A stretch of DNA of 64,000 nt. Source: Rheinheimera sp. (lineage in GTDB: Bacteria; Pseudomonadota; Gammaproteobacteria; Enterobacterales; Alteromonadaceae). Both the position numbers and the translations under genes were made by a program. The stretch is from NCBI GenBank assembly GCA_008015325.1, contig SSFI01000057.1, forward strand, positions 55,633 through 119,632, in the 5' to 3' direction. The notes beneath the pieces are model-generated. The model saw only the letters and a list, made by a program, of their open reading frames with translations. It was not told the origin of the DNA and searched no databases. Of the stretch, positions 45,647 to 54,600 are shown piece after piece. Numbering within the stretch: the first letter of the stretch is position 1; each line of letters begins with the position of its first letter.

Positions 45647-46657
45647 TTAACTGAGATCTGCCAGACCGACCATGCGGGCCAGTTCCACCGTCCGATTCGC
45701 ATAACCCCATTCATTGTCATACCAGGCGTAGATTTTGACTTGCGTGCCGTTCACCACCATGGTCGATAGCGCATCGATGACACTGGAGCGCGGGTCGGTT
45801 TTGTAGTCGACGGACACCAGCGGACGCTCTTCATAACCCAAAATGCCCTTGAGCGCACCATCGGCGGCGGCTTTCAGCAGTTGATTCACTTCCTCTGCCG
45901 TGGTGGCCCGTTCCACTTCAAACACGCAGTCGGTTAAAGATGCGTTGGCGAGCGGCACGCGCACCGCATGGCCATTTAAGCGGCCTTTCAGTTCCGGGAA
46001 AATCTCGGTAATGGCTGTTGCTGAACCTGTGGTCGTCGGAATTAAACTGGCACCACAAGCGCGGGCGCGGCGTAAGTCTTTGTGCGGTGTATCCAGAATT
46101 GACTGGGTATTGGTTAAGTCATGAATAGTGGTGATGGAACCATGTTTGATGCCTAAGGATCCATGGATAACCTTGACCACAGGCGCTAAGCAGTTGGTGG
46201 TGCAACTGGCGGCAGTGACAATGCGGTGTTGGTCCTTGTTGTACAGCTGATGATTGACGCCCATCACCACGTTGAGTACACCTGCTTCTTTCACCGGCGC
46301 ACTGACCACTACACGCTTAACGCCTTGGGCGAAATAAGCCTCCAGCACCGCTTTGCTTTTCATTTTGCCAGAACATTCAATCACAATGTCACATCCAGAC
46401 CAGTCGGTGTCAGTGATGGCTTTGTGGTGACTGACCGCAATAGTTTTACCATTGATGATGATGCTGTCATCGGTATGTGTTGCTGCATGCTGCCAGCGAC
46501 CGTGCACCGAATCAAAATTCAGCAGGTGGGCAAAAGTCGCGGCATCACCGGCAGGGTCGTTTATGCGGACAAATTCAAATTCCGGCCAGTCAAAGGCGGC
46601 ACGAAGTGCCAAACGACCGATGCGGCCAAAGCCGTTAATACCTACTTTAATGGTCAT
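45647..46657 (-). CDS. ArsJ-associated glyceraldehyde-3-phosphate dehydrogenase
   Basis: A 336-residue GAPDH with the NAD-binding [15 protein letters not shown], catalytic Cys152 in ASCTTNC and the [19 protein letters not shown] substrate region. Its place between arsR and arsJ marks it as the arsenic-dedicated paralogue that forms 1-arseno-3-phosphoglycerate from arsenate and glyceraldehyde-3-phosphate. It is cytosolic. A 25-codon ORF with a strong ribosome site ends 16 bp before its start. Confidence 0.94.
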   Translation of the reverse strand: MTIKVGINGFGRIGRLALRAAFDWPEFEFVRINDPAGDAATFAHLLNFDSVHGRWQHAATHTDDSIIINGKTIAVSHHKAITDTDWSGCDIVIECSGKMKSKAVLEAYFAQGVKRVVVSAPVKEAGVLNVVMGVNHQLYNKDQHRIVTAASCTTNCLAPVVKVIHGSLGIKHGSITTIHDLTNTQSILDTPHKDLRRARACGASLIPTTTGSATAITEIFPELKGRLNGHAVRVPLANASLTDCVFEVERATTAEEVNQLLKAAADGALKGILGYEERPLVSVDYKTDPRSSVIDALSTMVVNGTQVKIYAWYDNEWGYANRTVELARMVGLADLS

Positions 46658-46673
46658 GAAAATTTTCTCAGTT

Positions 46674-46751
46674 TTAAGCTTTTAACCACTGCTCAATCGC
46701 ATCGCGATGCGGAATAGAACCGGCGTGAACAAGCACTTTAGTTTGTTGCAT
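46674..46751 (-). CDS. 25-residue small ORF inside the ars operon
   Basis: An ATG-to-TAA frame of 25 codons beginning [20 protein letters not shown] and ending in WLKA. A GGGGAG lies 7 bp before the ATG, stronger than the sites of its neighbours. It has no Cys, no membrane segment and no family I recognise. It could be a small protein, a leader peptide that tunes GAPDH translation 16 bp downstream, or the stub of a lost gene. Confidence 0.5.
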   Translation of the reverse strand: MQQTKVLVHAGSIPHRDAIEQWLKA

Positions 46752-46839
46752 TGCGAATCTCCCCGAAATAGCGGACAAGCGGTTCCAGCGTCTATGCATA
46801 AGACCACTGCACCAGCCGGGTGTGACTGGCTAAAAATAT

Positions 46840-47184
46840 CTAACAACAGGCTTTGGCGCGCTCTGGCCGTTCACCCATGGCACACAGATTCTGCATCAGT
46901 GGCATTAATAACCCGGTGTTCTGGACGCGGGTTTTTTCCAGTGTTTCAGTGGCCCAGGCGGGTAACTCAGGATTGAGCCGGTAAAACACCCATTGCCCCT
47001 GGCGGCGATCTAACAGCACTTTGGCGCTTCGGAGCATCGCCAGGTGGCGGGAGATTTTTGGTTGCGATTCATTCAGGGCGGAGGTCAGTTCACAGACACA
47101 AAGCTCGCCTTCCTGAGCTATTAACAACAGCGAGGACAAGCGGGTTTCGTCAGCTAATAATTTAAAGAACTCAACAGGAAGCAT
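46840..47184 (-). CDS. arsR: ArsR family arsenite-responsive repressor
   Basis: A 114-residue ArsR/SmtB winged-helix repressor. Cys29 and Cys31 in ELCVCELT form the classical arsenite-binding pair in helix 3, and SQPKISRHLAMLRSAKVLLDRRQGQWVFYRL is the DNA-binding helix and wing. The C-terminus ends in a Cys-Cys pair, which may give a further metalloid contact. It is the first gene of the ars operon and faces the truncated permease across an inverted repeat. Confidence 0.93.
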   Translation of the reverse strand: MLPVEFFKLLADETRLSSLLLIAQEGELCVCELTSALNESQPKISRHLAMLRSAKVLLDRRQGQWVFYRLNPELPAWATETLEKTRVQNTGLLMPLMQNLCAMGERPERAKACC

Positions 47185-47267
47185 GGGGTGAGACCTCAGG
47201 TGACTCAGACAGGATGCGATTTAGCGCTGCGCAAACTGCTTCGCTGCAGAGTGCACAGCGAGCAACG

Positions 47268-47289
47268 ATATATGCGAATTATCATATAT
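47268..47289. promoter_or_regulatory. inverted repeat between arsR and the permease remnant (putative ArsR operator)
   Basis: ATATATG and CATATAT flank an 8-bp spacer, and a further CATATG follows at 47299. The location in the divergent arsR intergenic region and the AT-rich dyad form suit an ArsR binding site. Confidence 0.5.
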
Positions 47290-47347
47290 GTGTTTTTTCA
47301 TATGTCAATGCTATGCTGCCCTGGTGATGGCAGCAAAAGGCGAGTCA

Positions 47348-47482
47348 ATGGAAATCTGGGCGTGGCTGAATGACCAACTACTAAAAATGCAATGGCTCTC
47401 GGATTTGGTCAAATGGCTGGTCGAAGACGTTTTTGGCATGACAATGCAATCCCCTTTCAACTCCCGGCCAATGGCAGTGTGA
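47348..47482 (+). pseudogene. truncated arsenic-type permease (UPF0718/ArsP-like), 5' end only
   Basis: A 44-codon frame whose first 31 residues (MEIWAWLNDQLLKMQWLSDL, then VKWLVEDVFG) closely resemble the start of DUF318/UPF0718 permeases that accompany arsR. The membrane helices that should follow are missing: after about 47440 the frame runs antisense into the 3' end of the kinase gene and stops at 47482. An AAGG ribosome site remains. It looks like the left-over front of a permease gene removed by a deletion or rearrangement ending beside the kinase. Confidence 0.6.
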
Positions 47483-50126
47483 TGTAAAAAGTGCTGCCTT
47501 TGCCTGTCACGCTGTCAAAGCCGATAGTGCCGTGCATCCGGCTCATCAGTTCTTTACAGATGCTGAGGCCAAGGCCGGTGCCGCCGCGCTGGCGTGCATC
47601 CGAGCTGTCGGCCTGGGCGAACTTTTCGAAGATGCGCGGGCGAAAATCCTCCGCAATGCCGGGGCCCTGGTCACTGACTTTAATCCGCGCCTGCTGGTTT
47701 TTACATTCAGCACTGATATGCACCACGCTGCCGGCAGCGGAAAACTTCACCGCATTGCTGATGAGATTGCTCAGCACTTGCTGTAAACGTTGCTGATGCG
47801 CCAGCACCATCATAGTCTGCGGCAGCTGGCTGTCATCCAGGCTCAGGCGGACCGAGAAATTGTCGGCATAGCCCTGATTTTGTTGTAACGCCAGATTTAG
47901 CTGCTGGCGCAGGTCCAGCGGCTGCAATGGCAGCGTAGTGCCGGCCAGCGCCAGTTTTTCGATATCCAGAATGTCATTCACCAGCGCCGCCAGCCGGTCG
48001 GCATTTTGTCGTGCCAGGTCCAGCATTTCAGCTGCCGATGCAGGCACCGGCCCCAATACGCCGGCACTGAGCAGCTGCAGCGCGCCTTTGATTGATGTCA
48101 GCGGGGTGCGCAGTTCATGACTGACAGTCGCGACAAATTCCTGCTTTAACCGCTCGACTTTTTTGCGTTCACTGATGTCGTGTAACAGGCAGATATACCA
48201 AGTATGGTCCGGCAGCACATAGTTACTCAGGCTCACTTCCAGCTCAAGCGGGCTCTGGGTGGCACTGAGACCGGCAATCTCCTGCGGCCGGCCCTGCCAG
48301 GCTTGTAATGCGCTGTGATGATGTTGCAACCCGGGCAAAATAGCCCCTATGTGCAAAGTGGCGAATTGCGCGGCGCTGTAGCCAAATAACTGCTGGGCTG
48401 CGGCATTGGCCCGATCGATAGCGCCGGACGAATCAAAAATCAAAATGGCCTCAGCGGCGTTATCCAGAATGCCGCTCAGCTCCAGCGTGCGCTGCCGCAC
48501 CTGCTGGCGTACCTGTTGCGCCCGGCCTGTGACGGACAGCAGGAAACCGCCGAGCAAACTGCACAGCACCAGACCACCAGCCAGAATGGCCCAGGGCTGC
48601 AGCGTGTTTTGACTGCGCAGGAACTGCTCGCTCGGCTGCACCTCAATGCGGAACCGGCGTCCACCGACATCAAACTCGTCCTGCCATTCCAGCGGCAAAG
48701 CAGATGCTGGTATTGCCGCTGGTTCGAATAATCCTGAGGTCCTGAACAGCGGCTGCCCCGGCGCGGTGCTGACATCCAGCACCTGCAGCTGAAAACTGTC
48801 CGGCGGATAGGCATTCAGTGCAGCCCTAATCACATCCGCTATCTGTAACACCGCCACCACATAACCGCGCAAAGCCTGCTGCCGGGCAGCAACATTCACA
48901 GGCGGCTGTTTGCTGTTGTACACCGGATAAAACAATAACATCGCGGTTTTTTGCGCATCATCCTGTACCAATTGCAGCGGCGCGGTCAAAGTGGCAGCGC
49001 CGGCGTCGCGTGCACGCTGCATCGCCGCATGACGTACAGTTTCCGAGCCGACGTCATAGCCCAGGACCCGGCGGTTTTCCGCCAAGGGTTCAATAAACAT
49101 CACAGGATAATAATCAGCTCTTGCCGCTGCCGGGATCAGGCGCTGATCAGGATGACGTTCACTGATCATAAAACCGGTCAGACCGTTGGCCTGCATGGCG
49201 GCTTCAAATTGCGGCCGCCCGGCTGCGCTGACCCTGACATTCCAGCTGATGGCACGGATGCCTGGGTACTCACTGACCAGCGGGCCAACAAAAATGGCAA
49301 AATCCTCAGCGCCCACGTTATCCGATGCAGCAAACAACCGCTCTGTCGGCCCGACCACAGTGGTGTGCAAAGTAATGGCAGCTTTGATGCTCTGCACCAT
49401 CAGTTTGGCTTGTTCGTGAAAACGCTGCTGTAGCCGGCTCTGTTCGTCGGCACTGGTGCGGAAAAACACCACCACCATCACCACACAGCTCAGTAGCAAC
49501 GGCAGGCCAACAGTGCCGACGCGGTGGCGCCAGGTCTCACGCGGCGTGGCGAAGGCAATAAACATCAGCGGGGTGGCGATTAACACGCCGATGCTGTCGC
49601 CAATCCACCAGCTCCACCAACTAAACATTGCCTGGCCTGGAGTAATAATTTGCTGGGAATACAACACAACGGTGCCAACGCTGGCGCTGATCAGACACGT
49701 CAGCGGGCCGCCAATCAGCAGCAAACGCATAATGCTGCGATCTTCCGTCAGCGGATTAGGAAAACCAACAAAACGCCGGATCAGCACACAGGCGCAGGCG
49801 CACTGAATACAAGTCCCCAGAGCGATCCCACTGGCTACCAGCAAATGCTGCCAGCTCAGGACCTCAAAACTGGTCACAGCCAGACTGAGGTTCAATAGCA
49901 ATGACCCCAGAAACACGCCAGGCAACAGGGTATAACCCCACAGCAACACCGCCGCCAGCGCCACACCGACCGGCGGAAAAACAGCGCTGACAAAACCGGG
50001 CGGGATCGCCAGCAGCATCGCCAGTTGACCGGTGGCAAAATACGCCAGCGCCAGCAGCAGGATTTTCCCGGCGACGCTGGTAAAAGACCAAAAAGAATTC
50101 ACGCTCATATGGCTATTGCCCAACAT
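47457..50126 (-). CDS. MASE1-CHASE-PAS sensor histidine kinase
   Basis: An 889-residue membrane kinase. MASE1 helices (about residues 10-225) are followed by a CHASE domain in the periplasm (about 245-430), another membrane helix, a PAS segment (about 520-630), HisKA with phospho-acceptor His670 (FVATVSHELRTPLTSI) and an HATPase (NLISNAVKFSA, QRGGTGLGLSICKELM). There is no receiver domain, and no response regulator gene is adjacent. The start at 50126 has GGAG ahead; 50108 is an alternative. The frame stays open to 50207 but without support. Confidence 0.87.
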   Translation of the reverse strand: MLGNSHMSVNSFWSFTSVAGKILLLALAYFATGQLAMLLAIPPGFVSAVFPPVGVALAAVLLWGYTLLPGVFLGSLLLNLSLAVTSFEVLSWQHLLVASGIALGTCIQCACACVLIRRFVGFPNPLTEDRSIMRLLLIGGPLTCLISASVGTVVLYSQQIITPGQAMFSWWSWWIGDSIGVLIATPLMFIAFATPRETWRHRVGTVGLPLLLSCVVMVVVFFRTSADEQSRLQQRFHEQAKLMVQSIKAAITLHTTVVGPTERLFAASDNVGAEDFAIFVGPLVSEYPGIRAISWNVRVSAAGRPQFEAAMQANGLTGFMISERHPDQRLIPAAARADYYPVMFIEPLAENRRVLGYDVGSETVRHAAMQRARDAGAATLTAPLQLVQDDAQKTAMLLFYPVYNSKQPPVNVAARQQALRGYVVAVLQIADVIRAALNAYPPDSFQLQVLDVSTAPGQPLFRTSGLFEPAAIPASALPLEWQDEFDVGGRRFRIEVQPSEQFLRSQNTLQPWAILAGGLVLCSLLGGFLLSVTGRAQQVRQQVRQRTLELSGILDNAAEAILIFDSSGAIDRANAAAQQLFGYSAAQFATLHIGAILPGLQHHHSALQAWQGRPQEIAGLSATQSPLELEVSLSNYVLPDHTWYICLLHDISERKKVERLKQEFVATVSHELRTPLTSIKGALQLLSAGVLGPVPASAAEMLDLARQNADRLAALVNDILDIEKLALAGTTLPLQPLDLRQQLNLALQQNQGYADNFSVRLSLDDSQLPQTMMVLAHQQRLQQVLSNLISNAVKFSAAGSVVHISAECKNQQARIKVSDQGPGIAEDFRPRIFEKFAQADSSDARQRGGTGLGLSICKELMSRMHGTIGFDSVTGKGSTFYITLPLAGS

Positions 50127-50207
50127 CTGTTCACGGCTCCAACTAAAAGCCAAATCTGCTATTTGAGCAAGCGCTGATTGGCGGCTTAAGCACCACCAAC
50201 GCCGCAA

Positions 50208-51401
50208 TCAGCCCAGCTGCAAAAACCCGCTGTGCAGTAGTTTTTCCACCAGCACTAAGCGCACGTCGTCGCCAATCGGGCCTGGGATGTCTTTGACCGC
50301 AAACTGCGGCGTCTGGCGGATAAATTCCATGCTGTCGGCAACGGCCGGATGCACCAGCAGCTGGTCACCGGGAAAACGGAAATCGAGAATATGCGCCAGC
50401 ACATTAACCTGCCCTATCGCCAGCGGCGTGTGTTGCACCAGACTGTCGCGGCTGAGCGGCGGCATGGCTGCGGTGGGCTTGGGTAATTTGGGCAGTTCCA
50501 GCAACATCCGGGCCTGACGGTGCGCCAGCGCCGCTTCGACAAAACCCGGCTGCTGGCAAAGCTGCAGCAACCGCTCTAACCCTGCGCGCATTTGTGCGCC
50601 AGCAACATCCAGCAACTGGCCGTGTGACAACGCATCGGCCCGGCCGGTCAGATTGGCGCGCAGCGGTTTTTCAAAATCGGCCATATAGTCCAGCGCACTG
50701 CTGATGGCTTCGCGAATAGTCACAGGCACAAAACCAATCGAGATATGCAGCGATTCGCCGGTCGACTGTACCGTGTGCGTGCAGCCACGCGGCAGATACA
50801 ATAAATCCCCGGGTTTGACGTCATAAACACTGTGCGCGCCAAGCGGCGGCACGCTGGCGCCGAGCGCTTTCCATTTATTCGGCAGTTTCGGCGGCTCGTC
50901 CGAGATAAACCAGCGTTTAGTGCCAACCAGCTGAATCGCAATGACATCGACTTCATCATCATGCACCGGCGCTTCGGCACCGGTCAGGCTCCAGAACAGA
51001 ACTGTACTGGCCGGATTGCCAAACAGCAGCGTCAGCGCACGGTTCAGCGCTGCCAGTTCCGGTGTGACGTTGGTGACATCGGGAAAACGCACGGTGTAAT
51101 CATTGGCATGATATTCGGTCAGTAAAGCCGCAAACGCAGCGGCGTCGGGTACGGCACGGGGTTTTGGCGGTGGCGCCTGCATCTGACGGATATGGCAGGT
51201 CAGCGTGGCGGCGTATTGTGCAAAGTGACTGAGCAGCAGCGCTTTAGGATCCGGCCCTAATAAATGTCGCGCCGGTAGCGCCGTATCAGCCGGCAATAAC
51301 AATGGCCGGCGGCTGACCACTTCCTGAAAAAACTGCTCGTAACTCAGTGGATGCAGCACCTCAGCGAGCAGGTGACGGGCTTGGGCAAGGATCATCGGCA
51401 T
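50208..51401 (-). CDS. JmjC/cupin-4 family oxygenase-like protein
   Basis: A 397-residue protein of the cupin-4/JmjC group that includes ribosomal protein hydroxylases. The iron ligands fit His147-x-Asp149 (VHDDEVDV) and His209 (CTHTVQS), with IQLVGTKRWFI between them as in 2-oxoglutarate oxygenases. It is not close enough to YcfD/RoxA to call the same substrate. The stop codon lies about 80 bp before the preferred kinase start, so a shared transcript is possible. The first or third codon (both ATG) may start it. Confidence 0.8.
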   Translation of the reverse strand: MPMILAQARHLLAEVLHPLSYEQFFQEVVSRRPLLLPADTALPARHLLGPDPKALLLSHFAQYAATLTCHIRQMQAPPPKPRAVPDAAAFAALLTEYHANDYTVRFPDVTNVTPELAALNRALTLLFGNPASTVLFWSLTGAEAPVHDDEVDVIAIQLVGTKRWFISDEPPKLPNKWKALGASVPPLGAHSVYDVKPGDLLYLPRGCTHTVQSTGESLHISIGFVPVTIREAISSALDYMADFEKPLRANLTGRADALSHGQLLDVAGAQMRAGLERLLQLCQQPGFVEAALAHRQARMLLELPKLPKPTAAMPPLSRDSLVQHTPLAIGQVNVLAHILDFRFPGDQLLVHPAVADSMEFIRQTPQFAVKDIPGPIGDDVRLVLVEKLLHSGFLQLG

Positions 51402-51507
51402 ACTCTGTTAATACTATCGCGGCTTGAATAGCCACAACCTCAGGGATGGCCGTATTCTTCAGTGCTTTAACTGATTAATCAAGCTATCAGTCACGGTTGC
51501 TCAGATT

Positions 51508-51560
51508 GGGGTCAGGTCTTGCTCCGTGCATTGCAGATGCACGGAGCAAGACCTGACCCC
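51508..51560. repeat. 23-bp perfect inverted repeat with a GGGGTCAGGTCTTGC arm
   Basis: Two 23-bp arms (51508-51530 and 51538-51560) are exact complements around a 7-nt loop, extended by one more pair. The arms begin GGGGTCAGGTCTTGC, a sequence I associate with dispersed REP-like palindromes mobilised by Y1 transposases in gammaproteobacteria. It lies between the JmjC gene and the pullulanase terminator. Confidence 0.85.
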
Positions 51561-51574
51561 ATTTTTGCAAACAA

Positions 51575-51598
51575 CAACGCCGGCAAAAGCCGGCGTTG
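51575..51598 (-). terminator. terminator of the maltodextrin operon
   Basis: CAACGCCGGC, an AAAA loop and its exact complement, with a T-rich tail read leftward, 38 bp after the pullulanase stop. Confidence 0.82.
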
Positions 51599-51636
51599 GA
51601 TTCTTCTGGCTGCCAAGCAGCTTTAAAACACCGCGG

Positions 51637-54600
51637 TTATTGCTTGACCACCTTCAGCACTGGCGCTGTTGGCGTGGCAGCATTAACGGTAAAGAGGTAA
51701 GTGCCGCCTTCCGCGATATTGATTTTCAGGTTGTCGTTGCTCTGTGCCAGGGTTTTGTTCTGACCCACAGTCACAGCCTGACCATCGCTGCCGGCGCCGT
51801 AGTTCACCGTCGACCAGTCGGCGGAAGCGAACTTAAACTCATAGTCGCCGGCGGTCAGCGCAATGCTGAACTGATACAGGCCACCGGTGTAGACGAACTG
51901 GCTCGACTCGCCCCAGCCATTCATGCTGCCGCGCAGGAACACTTTGGTGGCACCATAAGGCACAAACTCAGCCACTGTCAGCACCGGTGCTGTGGGCACC
52001 GCGGCATTCAGCGTGAACACATAAGTGCCGGCGCTGAAGTTGGCTTTCATGTTCGCGCCCTGGCGCTGCAGTGTTTGTGCGACGCCAAACTGCACGTCCT
52101 GCTCACCGCTCTTGGCACCAAAATCGACTGTTGACCAGTCAGCAGAGGCAATCTTGAACTCCTGGCTGCCGCTGCTGCCAATGTTGACCTTGGCCTGATA
52201 CAGACCAGCGCCGACATATTCAAAGGCATCCACTTCACCCCAGCCGTTCATGCCACCACGCACAAAGACTTTGGTCAGGCCATATGGCGCGATATCGGGG
52301 GCACCCATAGTCGCATCCGCTTTCAAACCAGTGCCTTGGGCACCCATTTGATTTTTCACAAAAACCGCCATGGTATAAGCCGGCACGACAAAGCTGCCAT
52401 CGGCGCCTTGCGCTTCAAAGCGTGCATCAGCGACACGGCTGTCGGCAGAACCCTGCTGCACTTCATGCAGGGTAAAGCCTTGCGCTGTTGGCACTTTATG
52501 CATTTTTTCGCTGCTGGTGCCGTTAATCACGACCACCACAGCATCGTACATCGGGTCTAAATCAGTCAGACCCAGACCGTCGTCGATGCTCATCACAATC
52601 AGGCCTTGCGTCAGGTTTTTACCGATGTTGTGGAAACCCACCCGGTCCATTACATCCTGGCCAGAAGTTAAGCGGAACAACTTGCTGGAGCTTCTGATTT
52701 TCAGGAAGTCCTGGAACACTGCACCGGCCAGTTCGATATGCTCCGGATAAGCGGTCGCATTCGGGTTATTGGCGATGGTTTTGATGTTGTCCCAGGCGCT
52801 CTGGTTATCCTGCGCCAGTGGCAGACCCACATTCCAGTTATTGCTTTGTTTACTGAAATCGACAAAGTTGAACCAGTCGCCAGCGTCGTAGCTGTTGCGG
52901 TCCATCGATTTAGAGCGCAATAAATCATCGCCCATCTGCAGGAATGGAATACCCTGTGACAAGACCGGAATACCCAGCGCGATGTTATGAATACGCACGC
53001 GGTCGTCGATGCTGACTGAGGCTTTTAAGCCAAACTGCAGTTTGTCCCACAGCGATTCGTTATCGTGTTTTGACACATAGTTGATGATATCCGCCGGATC
53101 TGTAGCATAACCGGCTGGCTGACCGTTCCAGTTCAGGCCTGAGGCTTTGCCGGTATTGCCCTGGTAATCTTTAAACACATAGTCTTTTAACGTGCCGGCC
53201 AGACCAATCTCAATCAGATTCTGATCTTTCAGTTTGCCGACATCGCTGTCGCCGCTGAACAGCGCCACATTACGCACCGCATCACGTTCGCGGTCGTTGA
53301 AAGTACCAATCTCAGTACCAGCCATATTAGCCTGCCGCGCCTGGACAAAACGGGCGTCGTTCGACACTTCACCGAAATTCCAGCCTTCGCCGTAGAAGTA
53401 AGTGTCGGCATCGACTTTACGCACCGCATCGCGCGCCGCCAGGATCGAGGCTTTTGGATGGTGGCCCATAATGTCAAAACGGAAGCCATCAAACTTGTAT
53501 TCTTTCGCCAAAATCACCAGCGAATCGGCAACAAACTTATCAAACATCGCATGTTCAGTCGCGGTGTTTTCACAGCAGGTGGAGCGCTCGATATTGCCGG
53601 TGGTTGGGTTATAGCGGTGGTAATAGCCCGGTACGATTTTGTCGAAGACTGAGTTATCAAACAGGCCCGATGAAGAGGTATGGTTGTACACCACATCCAG
53701 CACCACGCGAAGCCCGATGCTATGCAGCGCCTGATTCATCGCACGCATTTCTTTGATGCGGGCTACACCTTCCGGCGTTGAAGCATAAGAGCCTTCCGGC
53801 ACATTAAAGTGCTGCGGGTCATAACCCCAGTTAAAGCTGTCAGTGCCACGCATTTCGCCAGCCAGCGTTTGGGCATTTTCGCCGGAGTTCTGGAAGCCTT
53901 TCATCACGTCTTCGAGCTTAGCGGACGCGCTTTGGTTACAGACTGAAGCTTTGGCGTTGACCTTACACAGATCTGCCACTGTGTTGGTTAAATCCACCCG
54001 TTTGCTGGCATCTTCATTGACAGTCGCCATATCGGTTGCCGGCAACAGATGGAAATGGTTGAGGCCGGCATCTGCCAGGGCTTTTAAGTGTTTAACCGGC
54101 TGCGATTCCATCTCTGTAAAGGCCAGATATTTGCCGCGGTTGGCCGCAGTCACTGTGGTGTCGCGCGCCGAGAAATCTCGGATATGACCTTCATAAATCA
54201 CGATATCTTCGGCATTAGCGACCACCGGCACTTCATGGCTGTCCCAATTCGCTGGTTTGGTGTCGGCATCAGCCAGATTCACAAACTGGCTGTAGCGGCC
54301 ATTGGTGGCGGTATTCAGCGAATACGGATCTGTGGCCTCAATGGTCTCGACTTTTTTCGTCAGCGGGTGATAAACCTGCACTTCAAAACGGTAGAACTGG
54401 CGGTCCAGCGTGGCTTTGGCACCGCTGTAACTCCAGATCCCGGTGTTGGCATCCAGCGTCATCGGGTGAGTCGCGGTCACCGCTTTAGCAGCGTTAAACA
54501 CTTTTAATTTCACGCTGCGCGCAGTCGGTGCCCAGACTGAGGTTTTGATGTTACTGGCATCATAAACCAGGCCTAAAGTGGCTTCATTGGCATCATTGGC

